Counted from the first letter of the stretch, positions 49,159-58,258 are shown. The stretch: DNA of 64,000 bases from Hyphomicrobiaceae bacterium (GCA_028066055.1 JALCBY010000007.1:102246-166245), one strand, 5' to 3'. The notes: generated from the sequence alone by a model not told the origin. Numbers and translations: made by a program.

Positions 49159-49893
49159 ATGGCACGGTTGAATCATATTCTCGTCGTTTCGGATGAGCCG
49201 GAATTGCGCACCATGGTCGGGGGCTTTCTCGAACGCAGCGGTTACAGGGTCACGACGGTCGATTGCGGCAAGCTGATGCGCCGCGTCGTCACGCGCGAAC
49301 CAGTGGATCTCGTTGTCGTCGATATCGAATTGCCGGGCGAATGCGGTATCGCCCTGACCCGATTTCTCCGTGAACACACCCAGATCGGGATCGTCGCGCT
49401 GACCGCGTCCGAAACCTCCGTAGATCGTATTGTGACACTGGAAGCGGGCGCAGACGATTGCCTGGCGCGGCCCGTTGATTTGCGCGAACTGTTGGCCCGG
49501 ACAAAGGCCGTCACCCGGCGCGTTGGCCTCGCGCAAGCCGCACTTTCTGCAGGCGCGGTTGCCGATCGGGAGACGGTGACATTCGGCGAATGCGAGCTCG
49601 ATCTCGCCGCTCATCGGCTGATCGATGCGGGCGGGGAGGAAATTCCGCTGACCGCGATGGAGTATGCTTTGCTGCGGGCGTTTGCCGAGCATCCCGGGCG
49701 CGTCTTGAACCGCGACGAACTTGCCGAACTTGCCCACAACAGGGATTGGTCGCCGTTCGACCGGAGCCTCGATATCCGGATTTCACGGCTGCGCCGCAAG
49801 ATTGAGCCCAACCCGGCGCGCCCGCGGGTGATCGAGACCGTGCGCGGCGTCGGCTACCGGTTTCAAACAAATGCGCAGGTCTGCGGCGCTTAG
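49159..49893 (+). CDS. OmpR-family response regulator with altered receiver pocket
   Basis: 244 residues from ATG 49159 (MARLNHILVV). The receiver (about 5-120) aligns position for position with OmpR: phosphoacceptor Asp55 (VVDIELPG) and Thr82 are kept, but the first pocket acid (OmpR Asp11) is Ser11, and the invariant Lys105 is Arg104 (LARPVD). A winged-helix DNA-binding domain follows (about 135-240: TAMEYALLRAFAEHPGRVL, DRSLDIRISRLRRKI, RGVGYRF). No histidine kinase gene is adjacent, so it is an orphan regulator. Stop overlaps the convergent transporter gene by 4 bases. Confidence 0.92.
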   Translation: MARLNHILVVSDEPELRTMVGGFLERSGYRVTTVDCGKLMRRVVTREPVDLVVVDIELPGECGIALTRFLREHTQIGIVALTASETSVDRIVTLEAGADDCLARPVDLRELLARTKAVTRRVGLAQAALSAGAVADRETVTFGECELDLAAHRLIDAGGEEIPLTAMEYALLRAFAEHPGRVLNRDELAELAHNRDWSPFDRSLDIRISRLRRKIEPNPARPRVIETVRGVGYRFQTNAQVCGA

Positions 49894-50798
49894 AGCAGGA
49901 ACAGCAGGACGCCGGCGACCGTGACCGCGATGCCGGTGAGTTCGGCCGTGTTGAATCGTTCCTTGAAGTAGAAAAGCGAAATTAGCAGCGTGAAGATCGC
50001 CTCGACCTGACCCACGGAGCGCACGTATGACGCGTTTTCCAGCGCAAATGCCGTGAACCAGCAAATCGAGCCGACGGCACTGGTGACGCCGATGAAGGTG
50101 CACAGCTTCCAGTTGGGAAACATCGCCTTGAGCCCCTCAGGCTCGCGCCACAGCAGATACGCCCCGAAAAAGACCACCTGAATGGTGATCACGGTGACGA
50201 CGCTGCAGGCCGCGCGCATCATGACGTCGCCGTTCTCCAGTGAAAGGCTCGCCTCGCGGACGAACAGGTAGGAGAAGGTGAACCCCAGTGCGGCGGCGAG
50301 GCCGATGAGAGTGGGCTTCCAAGCGTCCATGCCTTCACCTTGCACCAGGAATGCTCTTACGCCTGCACGGGCGAAGGTCATCAGGAACACGCCGGTAACG
50401 GTCAGGATCACCGCAACCCAGCCCAGTCCAGTGATGGCTTCGGAAAAGAACAGCGAACCGATGATGGCCGTCATCATCACGTCGGTCTTGGTCATGGTCG
50501 TGCCGACGGCGAAATTCCGCAGCGTGAACATCTGAATGAGAAAGACGGTCGCCATGACCTGCGAGAAGGCGGCACCGAACGCGGCGATCAGAAAGCGGGT
50601 GTTGACGTCAGGAAATGGCTGGCCGGTCCATTCCTTCACGAACCACAAATAGACGAGCAGCAACGGCAGCCCGAAGAACGACCGCACATAGGTCGTCACC
50701 AAGGTGGAAAGCTCCGCGTTGAGCGCCTTCTGGCCAGCGGTGCGGACGGCCTGCAGGAGGGCGCCGAGCACACTGATGGGTATCCAGATCAATTCCAT
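49890..50798 (-). CDS. DMT-family transporter
   Basis: 302 residues from the ATG at 50798 (MELIWIPISVLGALLQ); longer readings lack homology. Ten hydrophobic helices in two EamA-like halves (for example SQVMATVFLIQMFTLRNFAVG and EAIFTLLISLFYFKERF). Substrate unknown. Convergent with the response regulator, its last codons overlapping. Confidence 0.88.
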   Translation of the reverse strand: MELIWIPISVLGALLQAVRTAGQKALNAELSTLVTTYVRSFFGLPLLLVYLWFVKEWTGQPFPDVNTRFLIAAFGAAFSQVMATVFLIQMFTLRNFAVGTTMTKTDVMMTAIIGSLFFSEAITGLGWVAVILTVTGVFLMTFARAGVRAFLVQGEGMDAWKPTLIGLAAALGFTFSYLFVREASLSLENGDVMMRAACSVVTVITIQVVFFGAYLLWREPEGLKAMFPNWKLCTFIGVTSAVGSICWFTAFALENASYVRSVGQVEAIFTLLISLFYFKERFNTAELTGIAVTVAGVLLFLL

Positions 50799-51012
50799 GG
50801 CATTTGCTTTGACCGCAGCCGTGGTGGGGTGAGCAGCCGTTCCGTTGGCGTGTCCGCGTGAGGCAAGCGTCTGTAACACAGGACGTCCGAAATCAGATAG
50901 AACTAATGACCGGACATTTGAAGGGCTCGCGCGGAACGTGCGATGGTGGGCGCCCGTCCAGCCTTTCAGCGTCCGGCGTGCGCTCAACGAAAATGGGGAA
51001 GGAAGCAATCAT

Positions 51013-51408
51013 ATGGATATCGAAAAAGAACAGCAGGATCCGCTTTTCAAACAGGGGTTGGAAATCAGGAAGTCCGTGTTGGGAGACGATTACGTGGAGA
51101 AGTCGATCGCGTCCGCGGATGATCTGACCGAGGATCTCCAACGCCATGTCACCAGGCATTGCTGGGGCGCAATCTGGTCGCGTCCGGGACTCGACAAACG
51201 CACGCGCTCCTTCCTCAACCTTTCGATGATTGCCGCGCTCAACCGCCCGCACGAATTGAAGCTGCATATTCGCGGGGCGCTCAACAACGGCGTGACGCGG
51301 GAGGAAATTCGCGAAGTCTTCCTGCAGGTGGGAGCGTATTGCGGTGCGCCTGCGGCAATCGATTCATTCCGGCTGGCCCGCGAAGTGTTTGAGGAAATCG
51401 ATGGCTGA
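51013..51408 (+). CDS. Carboxymuconolactone decarboxylase-like protein
   Basis: 131 residues from ATG 51013 (MDIEKEQQDPLF), with GGAAGGAAGC upstream. Typical PcaC-like sequence DPLFKQGLEIRKSVLGDDYV, SRPGLDKRTRSFLNLSMIAAL and NNGVTREEIREVFLQVGAYCG. PcaC converts gamma-carboxymuconolactone in the protocatechuate branch of the beta-ketoadipate pathway, but many relatives have other or unknown roles; no other pca gene is here. First gene of a three-gene overlapping operon. Confidence 0.87.
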   Translation: MDIEKEQQDPLFKQGLEIRKSVLGDDYVEKSIASADDLTEDLQRHVTRHCWGAIWSRPGLDKRTRSFLNLSMIAALNRPHELKLHIRGALNNGVTREEIREVFLQVGAYCGAPAAIDSFRLAREVFEEIDG

Positions 51409-52303
51409 GAAGACGCAAATCGGATTTGTCGGCATCGGCAATATGGGCGGACCGATGGTCCGCAATCTCACCAAGGCGGATATTCCGGTGCTCGTCTACG
51501 ACCTGCGTCCGGATGTGCTCGACGCGGTGACGGCGGACAGCAACCTTGTCACGTCGGCGTCGAGCCTCGCCGAAGTCGGCGAGAAGTGCACAACCGTCAT
51601 CACCATGCTGCCGACGGGCACGGATGTTCGCGAGGCGGTGCTCGGCGATGGCGGTATCGCGTCGGAGATGGCGCCGGATTCGATCATCGTCGACATGAGC
51701 TCGTCCGAGCCCACCGGTACGGTTGAACTCGCCAAAGATCTGGAGGCCCGCGGCCTGCATCTGATCGATGCGCCGGTGTCGGGTGGCGTTCCGGGGGCAG
51801 TGAAGGGGACGCTCGCCCTGATGACCGGCGGGCCCGACGACCTTGTGGCGCGCATCGAAAAACCGCTCGAGGCGATGGGCAACATCTACAGAACGGGTCC
51901 GGTCGGCTCAGGCCACGCGGCCAAGGCATTGAACAATTTTCTGTCCGCCGCGTCACTGACCGCCGTCAGCGAGGCGCTGATCGTGGCACAGAAATTCGGC
52001 CTCGACGGCGCCAAGATGGCCGATATCTGGAACGCTTCCACCGGACGGTCCAGCGCGACTGAGACAAAACTTCGCCAGCATATTCTCAACGACAAATTCG
52101 CCGCCGGATTCACGCTGAAGCTCCTCGACAAGGACGTGAAGATCGCGAAAACATTGGCGGAAAGCCTTGATGTTCGTGCCGATTATCTCGATAGGGTCAG
52201 CGGGTTGTTGGGCGAGGCCCTGGAGGAACTCGGCGACGAGGCGGATCACACGACGCTCTTCAAGCATATCAAGGCGCGTGCCGAAGAGGGTCGGAGTGAA
52301 TGA
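51401..52303 (+). CDS. Beta-hydroxyacid dehydrogenase (3-hydroxyisobutyrate dehydrogenase family)
   Basis: 300 residues from ATG 51401, overlapping the previous stop by 8 bases. Rossmann motif GFVGIGNMGGPMV (8-20), substrate-binding APVSGG (124-129) and catalytic Lys175 in GHAAKALNNF. Oxidises a beta-hydroxy acid with NAD(P)+; candidates include hydroxyisobutyrate, tartronate semialdehyde or glycerate-type substrates. Stop overlaps the lactonase start. Confidence 0.92.
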   Translation: MAEKTQIGFVGIGNMGGPMVRNLTKADIPVLVYDLRPDVLDAVTADSNLVTSASSLAEVGEKCTTVITMLPTGTDVREAVLGDGGIASEMAPDSIIVDMSSSEPTGTVELAKDLEARGLHLIDAPVSGGVPGAVKGTLALMTGGPDDLVARIEKPLEAMGNIYRTGPVGSGHAAKALNNFLSAASLTAVSEALIVAQKFGLDGAKMADIWNASTGRSSATETKLRQHILNDKFAAGFTLKLLDKDVKIAKTLAESLDVRADYLDRVSGLLGEALEELGDEADHTTLFKHIKARAEEGRSE

Positions 52304-53130
52304 ACGAATCATCTGAATTCTATGAGGTTTTCGCGCTGGAATATGGACGGATGGACCGCGCGTCGCGGGATTTTTACCTGCATTCCCCCGATCCGCACGA
52401 GGGACCGCGGCCGATCGTCTATTACCTCTGGGTGATCCGTAACGAGAAACGCACCGTCGTGGTCGATCTCGGTTTCGACCGGCGTTCAGGCGACGCGCGC
52501 GGTCGCGTCATGCTGCGCGAGCCTATGGAGGCGCTGACGGCGATCGGGGTGAAGGCGGAGGATGTAGAGACGATCATCATCACCCACATGCACTACGATC
52601 ATGCCGGCCACGGCCCCGAATTCCCCAATGCGAATTTCGTGTTGCAGGAGCGCGAGATGGCCTACTGCACGGGCAAGCCGATGAGTTACGCGCCGCTGCG
52701 CAAATCCTTCGATATCGAGCATGTGACCGATATGGTCCGCGCCAATTTCGTGTCTCGAGTCAAGTTCGTGGATGGCGACAAGGAAATCCTGCCCGGCATT
52801 TCGGTGCACCTGATTGGCGGCCATTCGGGGGGCCTGCAGGCGGTGCGCATCGAAACGGCGAAGGGCCCGCTGGTCCTTGCCTCAGACGCGGCGCATTTCT
52901 ACGACACGGTGACCGAGCAGAACCCTTTCACGATCATCGTCAACTTGCCTGAGATGTGTGCCGGATGGGACCGCATTTTCGAGCTTGGCGCAGAGCCCGG
53001 GTTTGTCATTCCCGGACACGACCCGCTGGTTGCCGAGCTCTATCCCAAACATCCGGATGATGAGATGACCTTCATCCTGTCGGACGGGCCGCTGAAGGAA
53101 ACGCCGTGGCAGGCGTGGAAGGCGGCGTAA
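52300..53130 (+). CDS. Metallo-beta-lactamase lactonase (AHL-lactonase-like)
   Basis: 276 residues, ATGA overlap with the dehydrogenase. Di-zinc motif HMHYDH (96-101) followed by Gly-His (LIGGHSGG), Asp (ASDAAHFY) and a late His (IPGHDP), the pattern of N-acylhomoserine lactonases. Such enzymes open lactone rings. In this operon a catabolic lactone seems at least as likely as quorum quenching; I see no LuxI/LuxR gene. Confidence 0.87.
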   Translation: MNESSEFYEVFALEYGRMDRASRDFYLHSPDPHEGPRPIVYYLWVIRNEKRTVVVDLGFDRRSGDARGRVMLREPMEALTAIGVKAEDVETIIITHMHYDHAGHGPEFPNANFVLQEREMAYCTGKPMSYAPLRKSFDIEHVTDMVRANFVSRVKFVDGDKEILPGISVHLIGGHSGGLQAVRIETAKGPLVLASDAAHFYDTVTEQNPFTIIVNLPEMCAGWDRIFELGAEPGFVIPGHDPLVAELYPKHPDDEMTFILSDGPLKETPWQAWKAA

Positions 53131-53274
53131 GAACGCGCCCGCAATCACCCCGCTCAGCTTAATCTGTTTCTGTCGGTTGGCTGGACTTGGCCCTTACGTT
53201 TCATTACCGCTCGTGGGCATCCGGATGTTCCGTGCAGGACAATCCGGTTTCGGCCGCTATACGTGGAGGCAAAA

Positions 53275-53955
53275 ATGCTTGGGCTCGATGTGCTGGTCAG
53301 CGTCGCAAATGTTATCTACCTGCTCTCCTACTCGGTCCGGGACATATTGTGGTTGCGCGTGTTGACCGTCGTCGGTGCACTCATGCTGCTGCCCTATTAT
53401 TATCTGCAGCCGGAACCCTTGTGGGTCCCGATCGCGTGGAACCTCGTCTTTACCGGCATCAATATTTTCTGGATCACGAAACTGCTGTTGGAGCGCCGGC
53501 CCGTGCATCTGAGCGACGATGAAAAGCGCCTGTATCAGCTGGCGCTTCGTAATCTGAGTCCGCGCGACGCACTCAAACTGTTCAAGCTCGGCACTTGGAC
53601 ATCCGCCCCCGCCGGTACCGTGCTCATTACACAGGATGAGCCGGTTGATGAACTCACTCTAATCGTCGATGGGAAGGTCAGCGTGGATCGGGACGGTGAG
53701 GAGGTCGACACACTGGGTGAGGGGCGATTTCTGGGCGCGACGGCATTTTTGAATCGTAGTCCCGATTTTACCGCACCGGTAACCGTGATCGCGAGCGAAC
53801 AAACTCGCGTGCTCGTTTGGCCGGCGGACAAACTCGAAATTCTTTTTGCCAGGGAGGAGGATCTGGAAATTGCGGTCGAGGCGAGCCTTGGCCTGGAATT
53901 GTCGCGGTTCCTGGAAACGGCACGCGCGCAGATATTGCCACGTCACATATCCTAG
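53275..53955 (+). CDS. Bacterial Popeye-domain protein (membrane cyclic-nucleotide-binding fold)
   Basis: 226 residues from ATG 53275, with GGAGG upstream. Three N-terminal membrane helices (about 4-20, 25-41, 50-71) are followed by RRPVHLSDDEKRLYQLALRNLSP and a cyclic-nucleotide-binding-like barrel (about 105-190) with GTVLITQDEPVDELTLIVDGKV, FLNRSPDF (158-165) and VTVIASEQTRVLVW. This matches animal POPDC architecture: three helices, RRPVKF, then F-x-DSPEF and F-Q-V-T-I-I-A. The fold binds cAMP in POPDC; ligand and role here unknown. Confidence 0.8.
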   Translation: MLGLDVLVSVANVIYLLSYSVRDILWLRVLTVVGALMLLPYYYLQPEPLWVPIAWNLVFTGINIFWITKLLLERRPVHLSDDEKRLYQLALRNLSPRDALKLFKLGTWTSAPAGTVLITQDEPVDELTLIVDGKVSVDRDGEEVDTLGEGRFLGATAFLNRSPDFTAPVTVIASEQTRVLVWPADKLEILFAREEDLEIAVEASLGLELSRFLETARAQILPRHIS

Positions 53956-54000
53956 TGCCCTCAATTCGGCGCAAGTGTCGTCTGTCCGTACAAACTCCGC

Positions 54001-54381
54001 TTACCGAGTGCTGGCGCGGCGCATTTCTCCGGGTGTGGCATTGAATTGACGCTTGAAGGCACGGTTGAATGCGGCTTCCGACCCATAACCGATGCTTTCG
54101 GCAATCCGCATCAACGGCGCGTCCGTCTCAATCAGGTTGCGACGTGCGATCTGCATGCGCCATTGCGTGACATATCCAAGCGGCGTCACACCCATAAGCG
54201 AAGTAAACCGCTCCGAAAAGCTTGTTCGCGACATGCCCGCCACATTCGCCATCATCTCAACCGTCCAGGGCCTGTCCGGTTTGAGATGTACGCGGGACAG
54301 GGTTTTCCCGATCTTGGGATCGAGGATGCCGGCGAGCGAACCCGCTGCATCGCCGGCATTGTCGACAAGTGCACGGTTGAC
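54001..54381 (-). pseudogene. AraC-family regulator remnant, C-terminal domain only
   Basis: Reading leftwards, AraC homology begins at about 54381 (VNRALVDNAGDAAG...ILDPKIGKTLSRVH) and continues to a normal end with both HTH motifs (TVEMMANVAGMSRTSFSERF and MRIAESIGYGSEAAFNRAFKRQF), about 126 codons of the usual 300. The expected N-terminal cupin part is missing: directly upstream stands the terminator of the 1272-residue gene. No start codon or ribosome site fits, although the frame stays open back to 54582 through the terminator. Best read as a truncated gene left by a rearrangement. Confidence 0.8.
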
Positions 54382-54382
54382 C

Positions 54383-54417
54383 CAAAAAAAGCGGGCCCCC
54401 GACTTGGAGGCCCGCTC
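54383..54417 (-). terminator. Intrinsic terminator of the 1272-residue surface-protein gene
   Basis: On the minus strand AGCGGGCC (54416-54409) pairs with GGCCCGCT (54397-54390) around an 11-base loop, followed by seven T. It follows the stop codon by about 23 bases and abuts the AraC remnant. Confidence 0.93.
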
Positions 54418-54439
54418 TTCATTTTTTGCTCTGTCCTGT

Positions 54440-57400
54440 CTAGCGGACGACGCGCCGCTGACCTGTCTGCTGCAAGATGACGGGCGGATTTGTCCGCTTC
54501 TTCCGCTTGAGGGTCTTCGGCGGCGCGATCTGTGTGGTCGGCTTCGCCTTGGGCGCTTGCTGCAGCTTCTGCTTCGGCACAACCTTCAGCCTCGGGTTGA
54601 CCCGCGTCTGCGGAACGACCTTCGGCTTGGGCTTGGGCGTAATCCGCGACGGCGGCACGATCTGCGGTTTCGGAACCACCCGCGTCGGCGGCTTCCGCAG
54701 GATCAGCTTCGGCTGACATTTGCCGTTCACCCGGTGCCAGTTCTTGGGGCAGGGCTTAGGCGTCGGACCAACCTTCGGCGGCACACACTTGCCTCTCACC
54801 CGGTTCCACCTTGGCGGGCAAGGCTTGACCGGAGGCTGCGGTGTCACCTGCGGCGTGGAACTGATCGGCGGCTTCTTGCATGTGCCTTTGATGTTGTTCC
54901 AGCCTTGCGGGCAGATGCAGCGCCACTGCGGAGGCATGCTCTTCAGCATGATCAGTCTGCCACCGACGCACTTCGGCTTGGGCGGGATGATCGAGCCCGG
55001 CTTGCCACACCAGATGGTGGTCTTGCCACGCGTCACTTTCCGCTTGGTCCAACCGCTCGGCACCTGCTTGGAACTGGCGAACTTGGTCTCGCCACGTCCG
55101 CAGGTCGGCAGCGGAATTGTGAATCCAGGCTTGGCGCACCAGAACTTGAACGGTCCGATCGCGACCTTCCGCTTGGACCAACCCTGCGGCACGTCCTTCA
55201 CCTTCGAGAATTTCTTCTCATGCGGCAGGCACTTGGGCAGCGGGACGACCACAGCGGGTTTGGCGCAGTAGAACATCTTCTTGCTCTGAGCGTCGAAAAC
55301 CGTGCGGATCTTCCAGCCTTTCGGCACCTGTTGCAGGTTGAAGAACTTGGTCTCGCCCTGCTTGCACTGCGGCTGCGGCTGATGGGGCTTCGGCCTCATG
55401 CACTTGATGCCCCATTTGCTGCCATCCGGGTTCACACCGTCGATGATGATCACCTGGTGGGTCGCAGGTGCACCCTGCGGCGGGACTTTGGTCCAACCGG
55501 CGGGGCACTTGTGGACCACCGGCGGGGTCTTGATCGGCGGTACGGCGCACCAGATGGTGAACAAGCCGTTCGTGACCTTCCGCTTGGACCATCCTTGCGG
55601 AACCTGATGCGGCAAGGTGAACTTGACTTCACCAGGCTTGCAGACCGGCGGTTTCGGCTGCGGAACAGGCTGTCCAATCGGCAGCTCTTTCTTCGGTTCC
55701 GGCCGCATGCAGGTGAGGCCCCATGGCGTGCCGTCAGGAGCGACGCCACCAATGGCAATGACCTGCCAGTTTGCGGGCGCGCCAGCCGGTGGGACCGGCT
55801 GCCAACCAATCGGGCATTTGGGCACGAATGGCGCTGCGATGGTGAACGGGGCGCAGGCCTTGTTCACGCCCGGCGCTTCCGGGTCATCCGCATGCGTGGG
55901 CTGACCGAGTTCGACACAGTTTTCCATGTCGCCATGGACAGCTGCGGGCACAATGACGCTGATCAAGAGCTGCTCGACATCACCCGGATTCATGGTGACA
56001 CCGGGAGGGTTGGGCAGCGTGCATTCGATCGGAGGGCCGCCGACGCAAGCCCAGCCTGCCGTCGTTGAGAGATGGATCGCACCGAAGATGGTTCCGGCGG
56101 GAATATTCTCAACGAAATGCAGGGGACCCGTGTACTGGGCACCACCGACATTCTCGAATTCGAGAATGAAGAAGCAGCGCTGGTTTGCACCTTCCGGCTG
56201 GCAACCCCAGAAATGCTTCCGGGTCTCGAGATCCGGACGCGGCAACTCGACCTCGTCGCAGTCTTCGTTGAGGCCGAAGTCGTGCGGGTCATCGCCAACC
56301 AGTATGGCGCAGTTCTTGATGTATTTGTCGGTCGCCGCGGGCGTCACCTGGATGGTGATATCCAACGTTTCGGATTCGCCCGGATGCAGCGTTTCGACAT
56401 TGTCGGACTGGCAGTCGATGGGCGTTCCCGCACCACCGGGCTGCGCGCACGTCCACGGGATCGATCCGCCTGCAGGCGGAACAAAAACCGCGGTCGCGGG
56501 CGGATTGTCCGTCACGTTGAGGTGACCGACGAAGTCGGCGGCGCCGACATTGGTCGTGACGATGGTGTAGCTGCACAGCAGCGAACCAACCGCGGCCGGG
56601 TCTTCGATGCACTTGTCTGCGAATTTCTCGATTTCCAGATCAGGCGTCTTGGGCCACCAGACCGGCGGAACCCAACCCTCAGGCGGATACCATTCAGGAA
56701 CGGGATACCAGCCCGGATAGCTTTCTGCACGGCCACCGGAACATTTCCGGTAAACCTCGACGTCGCCGACGTGACCGGCGTCAGTCTCGTTTGCCGGCTG
56801 ACCTTGATAGTCGATGAACCAGCTGGACCATGGCGGAACATTGAACGGCCTGATGAGCGACTGGTTGTTGCCCTGAAGACCATGAACGACCAACGGGCCG
56901 CCAGCTGAAAGCTGTGCGGCAAGGGCCGGATCGTTGCGGAGAGCGTCGCCCGTGCTCCACAGCGTGCCGTCGCACGCGAGGCCCACGCCACCGGAAGCGT
57001 TGCGGTGATCGGTCGGGAAACCGATTGCATACTCGTCCGGCTCCTGAATCCAGTTGCCGTCGAGATCCCGCTGGTAGCGCAGAACCCGGTTCTGCTTCGG
57101 CTGATGGTATGTGGAGTAGTCGTGGGACCCTTGAATGCCGCCGCGCTGCGCGAGAACCATGCGGCCCTGCGGCGTGAACAGAATGTCGGAAACCGGATGC
57201 CCGTCCGGTACGGACTGAATTTCTACCCGGGCGTCCGCGGCGAAACTGCCGTCGGCGTTGATGCCGACGGACCAGATCTGCGATCCGCCAACGACCGCGT
57301 AGTACAGCCGGCCCTTGTAGTAGGTCAGACCCCAGACGCGGCGCTGTTCGTCCGTCAAACCCCACGTCGCGGCGTTTGTGGCGTCAAATGCGGCGCTGGT

Positions 57401-58258
57401 GATGTCCATGCGGTTCGCAGGGTTCATGACAACCGCGGGCAGGCCCGCGGCGGAACGACCCTCGACACCATGATCGAACGTGCCGAGATCGTTGCCCGAC
57501 AGATCGAGGCGGTGAATCATACCCGTGTCCAGATCGGATACGTAGAACTGATAATGCGCCGGATCAAACGCGATATTGCCGAGGCCGGGACCGCTGTTTG
57601 CGGCGCCATCGAATGCAATGTCGGCAAATACGGAAATCTGGCCCGTCGTTCCGTCAATCCGCCAAACCGTGCCTGGACCACCACCGAGGGCGGTACCGAA
57701 CTGGCCGTCCATGAAGGATGCTCCAGCCTGACCGGTGTTGACCCGTTCGGGAACGCCGTCGCCGTCGGAATCGGGCGTGACGATCTGCAGACCAAGCACG
57801 CTTGTCGACGTTGCGTAGATGTTCGGGCTGGGGGCGTTGTCCAGGGCCACGCCAAACACCTGCCCGATGTCACGGGCAAACGCCTGGAACTTCTCCGGCG
57901 CGTTGATGACTTGTGCCGACGCGCTTCCTTTTCCGGACGTTCCGAGAACCTTCAGCGAGACGCCGTCGGTGTCGATGAAGGTCTGTCCGCCAAGATCCCT
58001 GGTTCCGGAAAATCCGGTCACGGCCAGATCACCGCTGGACATGATGCCCTCTTGCGCGCGGGCGCCTGCGATAGGCGACAGAATGACGAAAATGCCCGCA
58101 AGCAGAACGGCGAACGCAGCCAGAAACGCCCGGCTTACGGGGTCATTTTGGCTGAATGCGATGATTTGCTGGATACATGTGCTCCGGCATCGTTCGATGA
58201 CGGAGGTCATAAGGTCGCGATCGGGGTCCCTGATCGGCCTTCTCGAATATCTTTTCAT
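54440..58258 (-). CDS. Large secreted modular protein: propeller-like domain, DUF11 repeats, Cys repeat array, basic tail
   Basis: 1272 residues. A long N-region and signal segment (FLAAFAVLLAGIFVILSPIA, cleavage near 68) lead to a propeller-like domain (about 75-505), a Trp/Pro linker (510-537) and two DUF11-like domains (539-673, 675-806). Then come Cys modules: two A units (815-850, 918-953; C-P-x-G-W...P-D-G...W-G-x-x-C-M-R-P), four B units (873-904, 965-998, 1010-1041, 1053-1084; C...Q-V-P-x-G-W...W/Y-C) and three C units (1116-1127, 1147-1158, 1170-1181; C-P-x-x-W-x-x-x-x-G-x-C). A Lys/Pro tail (1182-1272) ends it. Surface adhesion or matrix role is plausible. Divergent from the PhyH gene; own terminator. 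Confidence 0.9.
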   Translation of the reverse strand: MKRYSRRPIRDPDRDLMTSVIERCRSTCIQQIIAFSQNDPVSRAFLAAFAVLLAGIFVILSPIAGARAQEGIMSSGDLAVTGFSGTRDLGGQTFIDTDGVSLKVLGTSGKGSASAQVINAPEKFQAFARDIGQVFGVALDNAPSPNIYATSTSVLGLQIVTPDSDGDGVPERVNTGQAGASFMDGQFGTALGGGPGTVWRIDGTTGQISVFADIAFDGAANSGPGLGNIAFDPAHYQFYVSDLDTGMIHRLDLSGNDLGTFDHGVEGRSAAGLPAVVMNPANRMDITSAAFDATNAATWGLTDEQRRVWGLTYYKGRLYYAVVGGSQIWSVGINADGSFAADARVEIQSVPDGHPVSDILFTPQGRMVLAQRGGIQGSHDYSTYHQPKQNRVLRYQRDLDGNWIQEPDEYAIGFPTDHRNASGGVGLACDGTLWSTGDALRNDPALAAQLSAGGPLVVHGLQGNNQSLIRPFNVPPWSSWFIDYQGQPANETDAGHVGDVEVYRKCSGGRAESYPGWYPVPEWYPPEGWVPPVWWPKTPDLEIEKFADKCIEDPAAVGSLLCSYTIVTTNVGAADFVGHLNVTDNPPATAVFVPPAGGSIPWTCAQPGGAGTPIDCQSDNVETLHPGESETLDITIQVTPAATDKYIKNCAILVGDDPHDFGLNEDCDEVELPRPDLETRKHFWGCQPEGANQRCFFILEFENVGGAQYTGPLHFVENIPAGTIFGAIHLSTTAGWACVGGPPIECTLPNPPGVTMNPGDVEQLLISVIVPAAVHGDMENCVELGQPTHADDPEAPGVNKACAPFTIAAPFVPKCPIGWQPVPPAGAPANWQVIAIGGVAPDGTPWGLTCMRPEPKKELPIGQPVPQPKPPVCKPGEVKFTLPHQVPQGWSKRKVTNGLFTIWCAVPPIKTPPVVHKCPAGWTKVPPQGAPATHQVIIIDGVNPDGSKWGIKCMRPKPHQPQPQCKQGETKFFNLQQVPKGWKIRTVFDAQSKKMFYCAKPAVVVPLPKCLPHEKKFSKVKDVPQGWSKRKVAIGPFKFWCAKPGFTIPLPTCGRGETKFASSKQVPSGWTKRKVTRGKTTIWCGKPGSIIPPKPKCVGGRLIMLKSMPPQWRCICPQGWNNIKGTCKKPPISSTPQVTPQPPVKPCPPRWNRVRGKCVPPKVGPTPKPCPKNWHRVNGKCQPKLILRKPPTRVVPKPQIVPPSRITPKPKPKVVPQTRVNPRLKVVPKQKLQQAPKAKPTTQIAPPKTLKRKKRTNPPVILQQTGQRRVVR

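Noticed and set aside
52300..53130. Quorum-quenching function of the lactonase
   Set aside because: The motif pattern fits AHL lactonases, but operon partners are catabolic and no LuxI/LuxR gene is present; kept only as a possibility.
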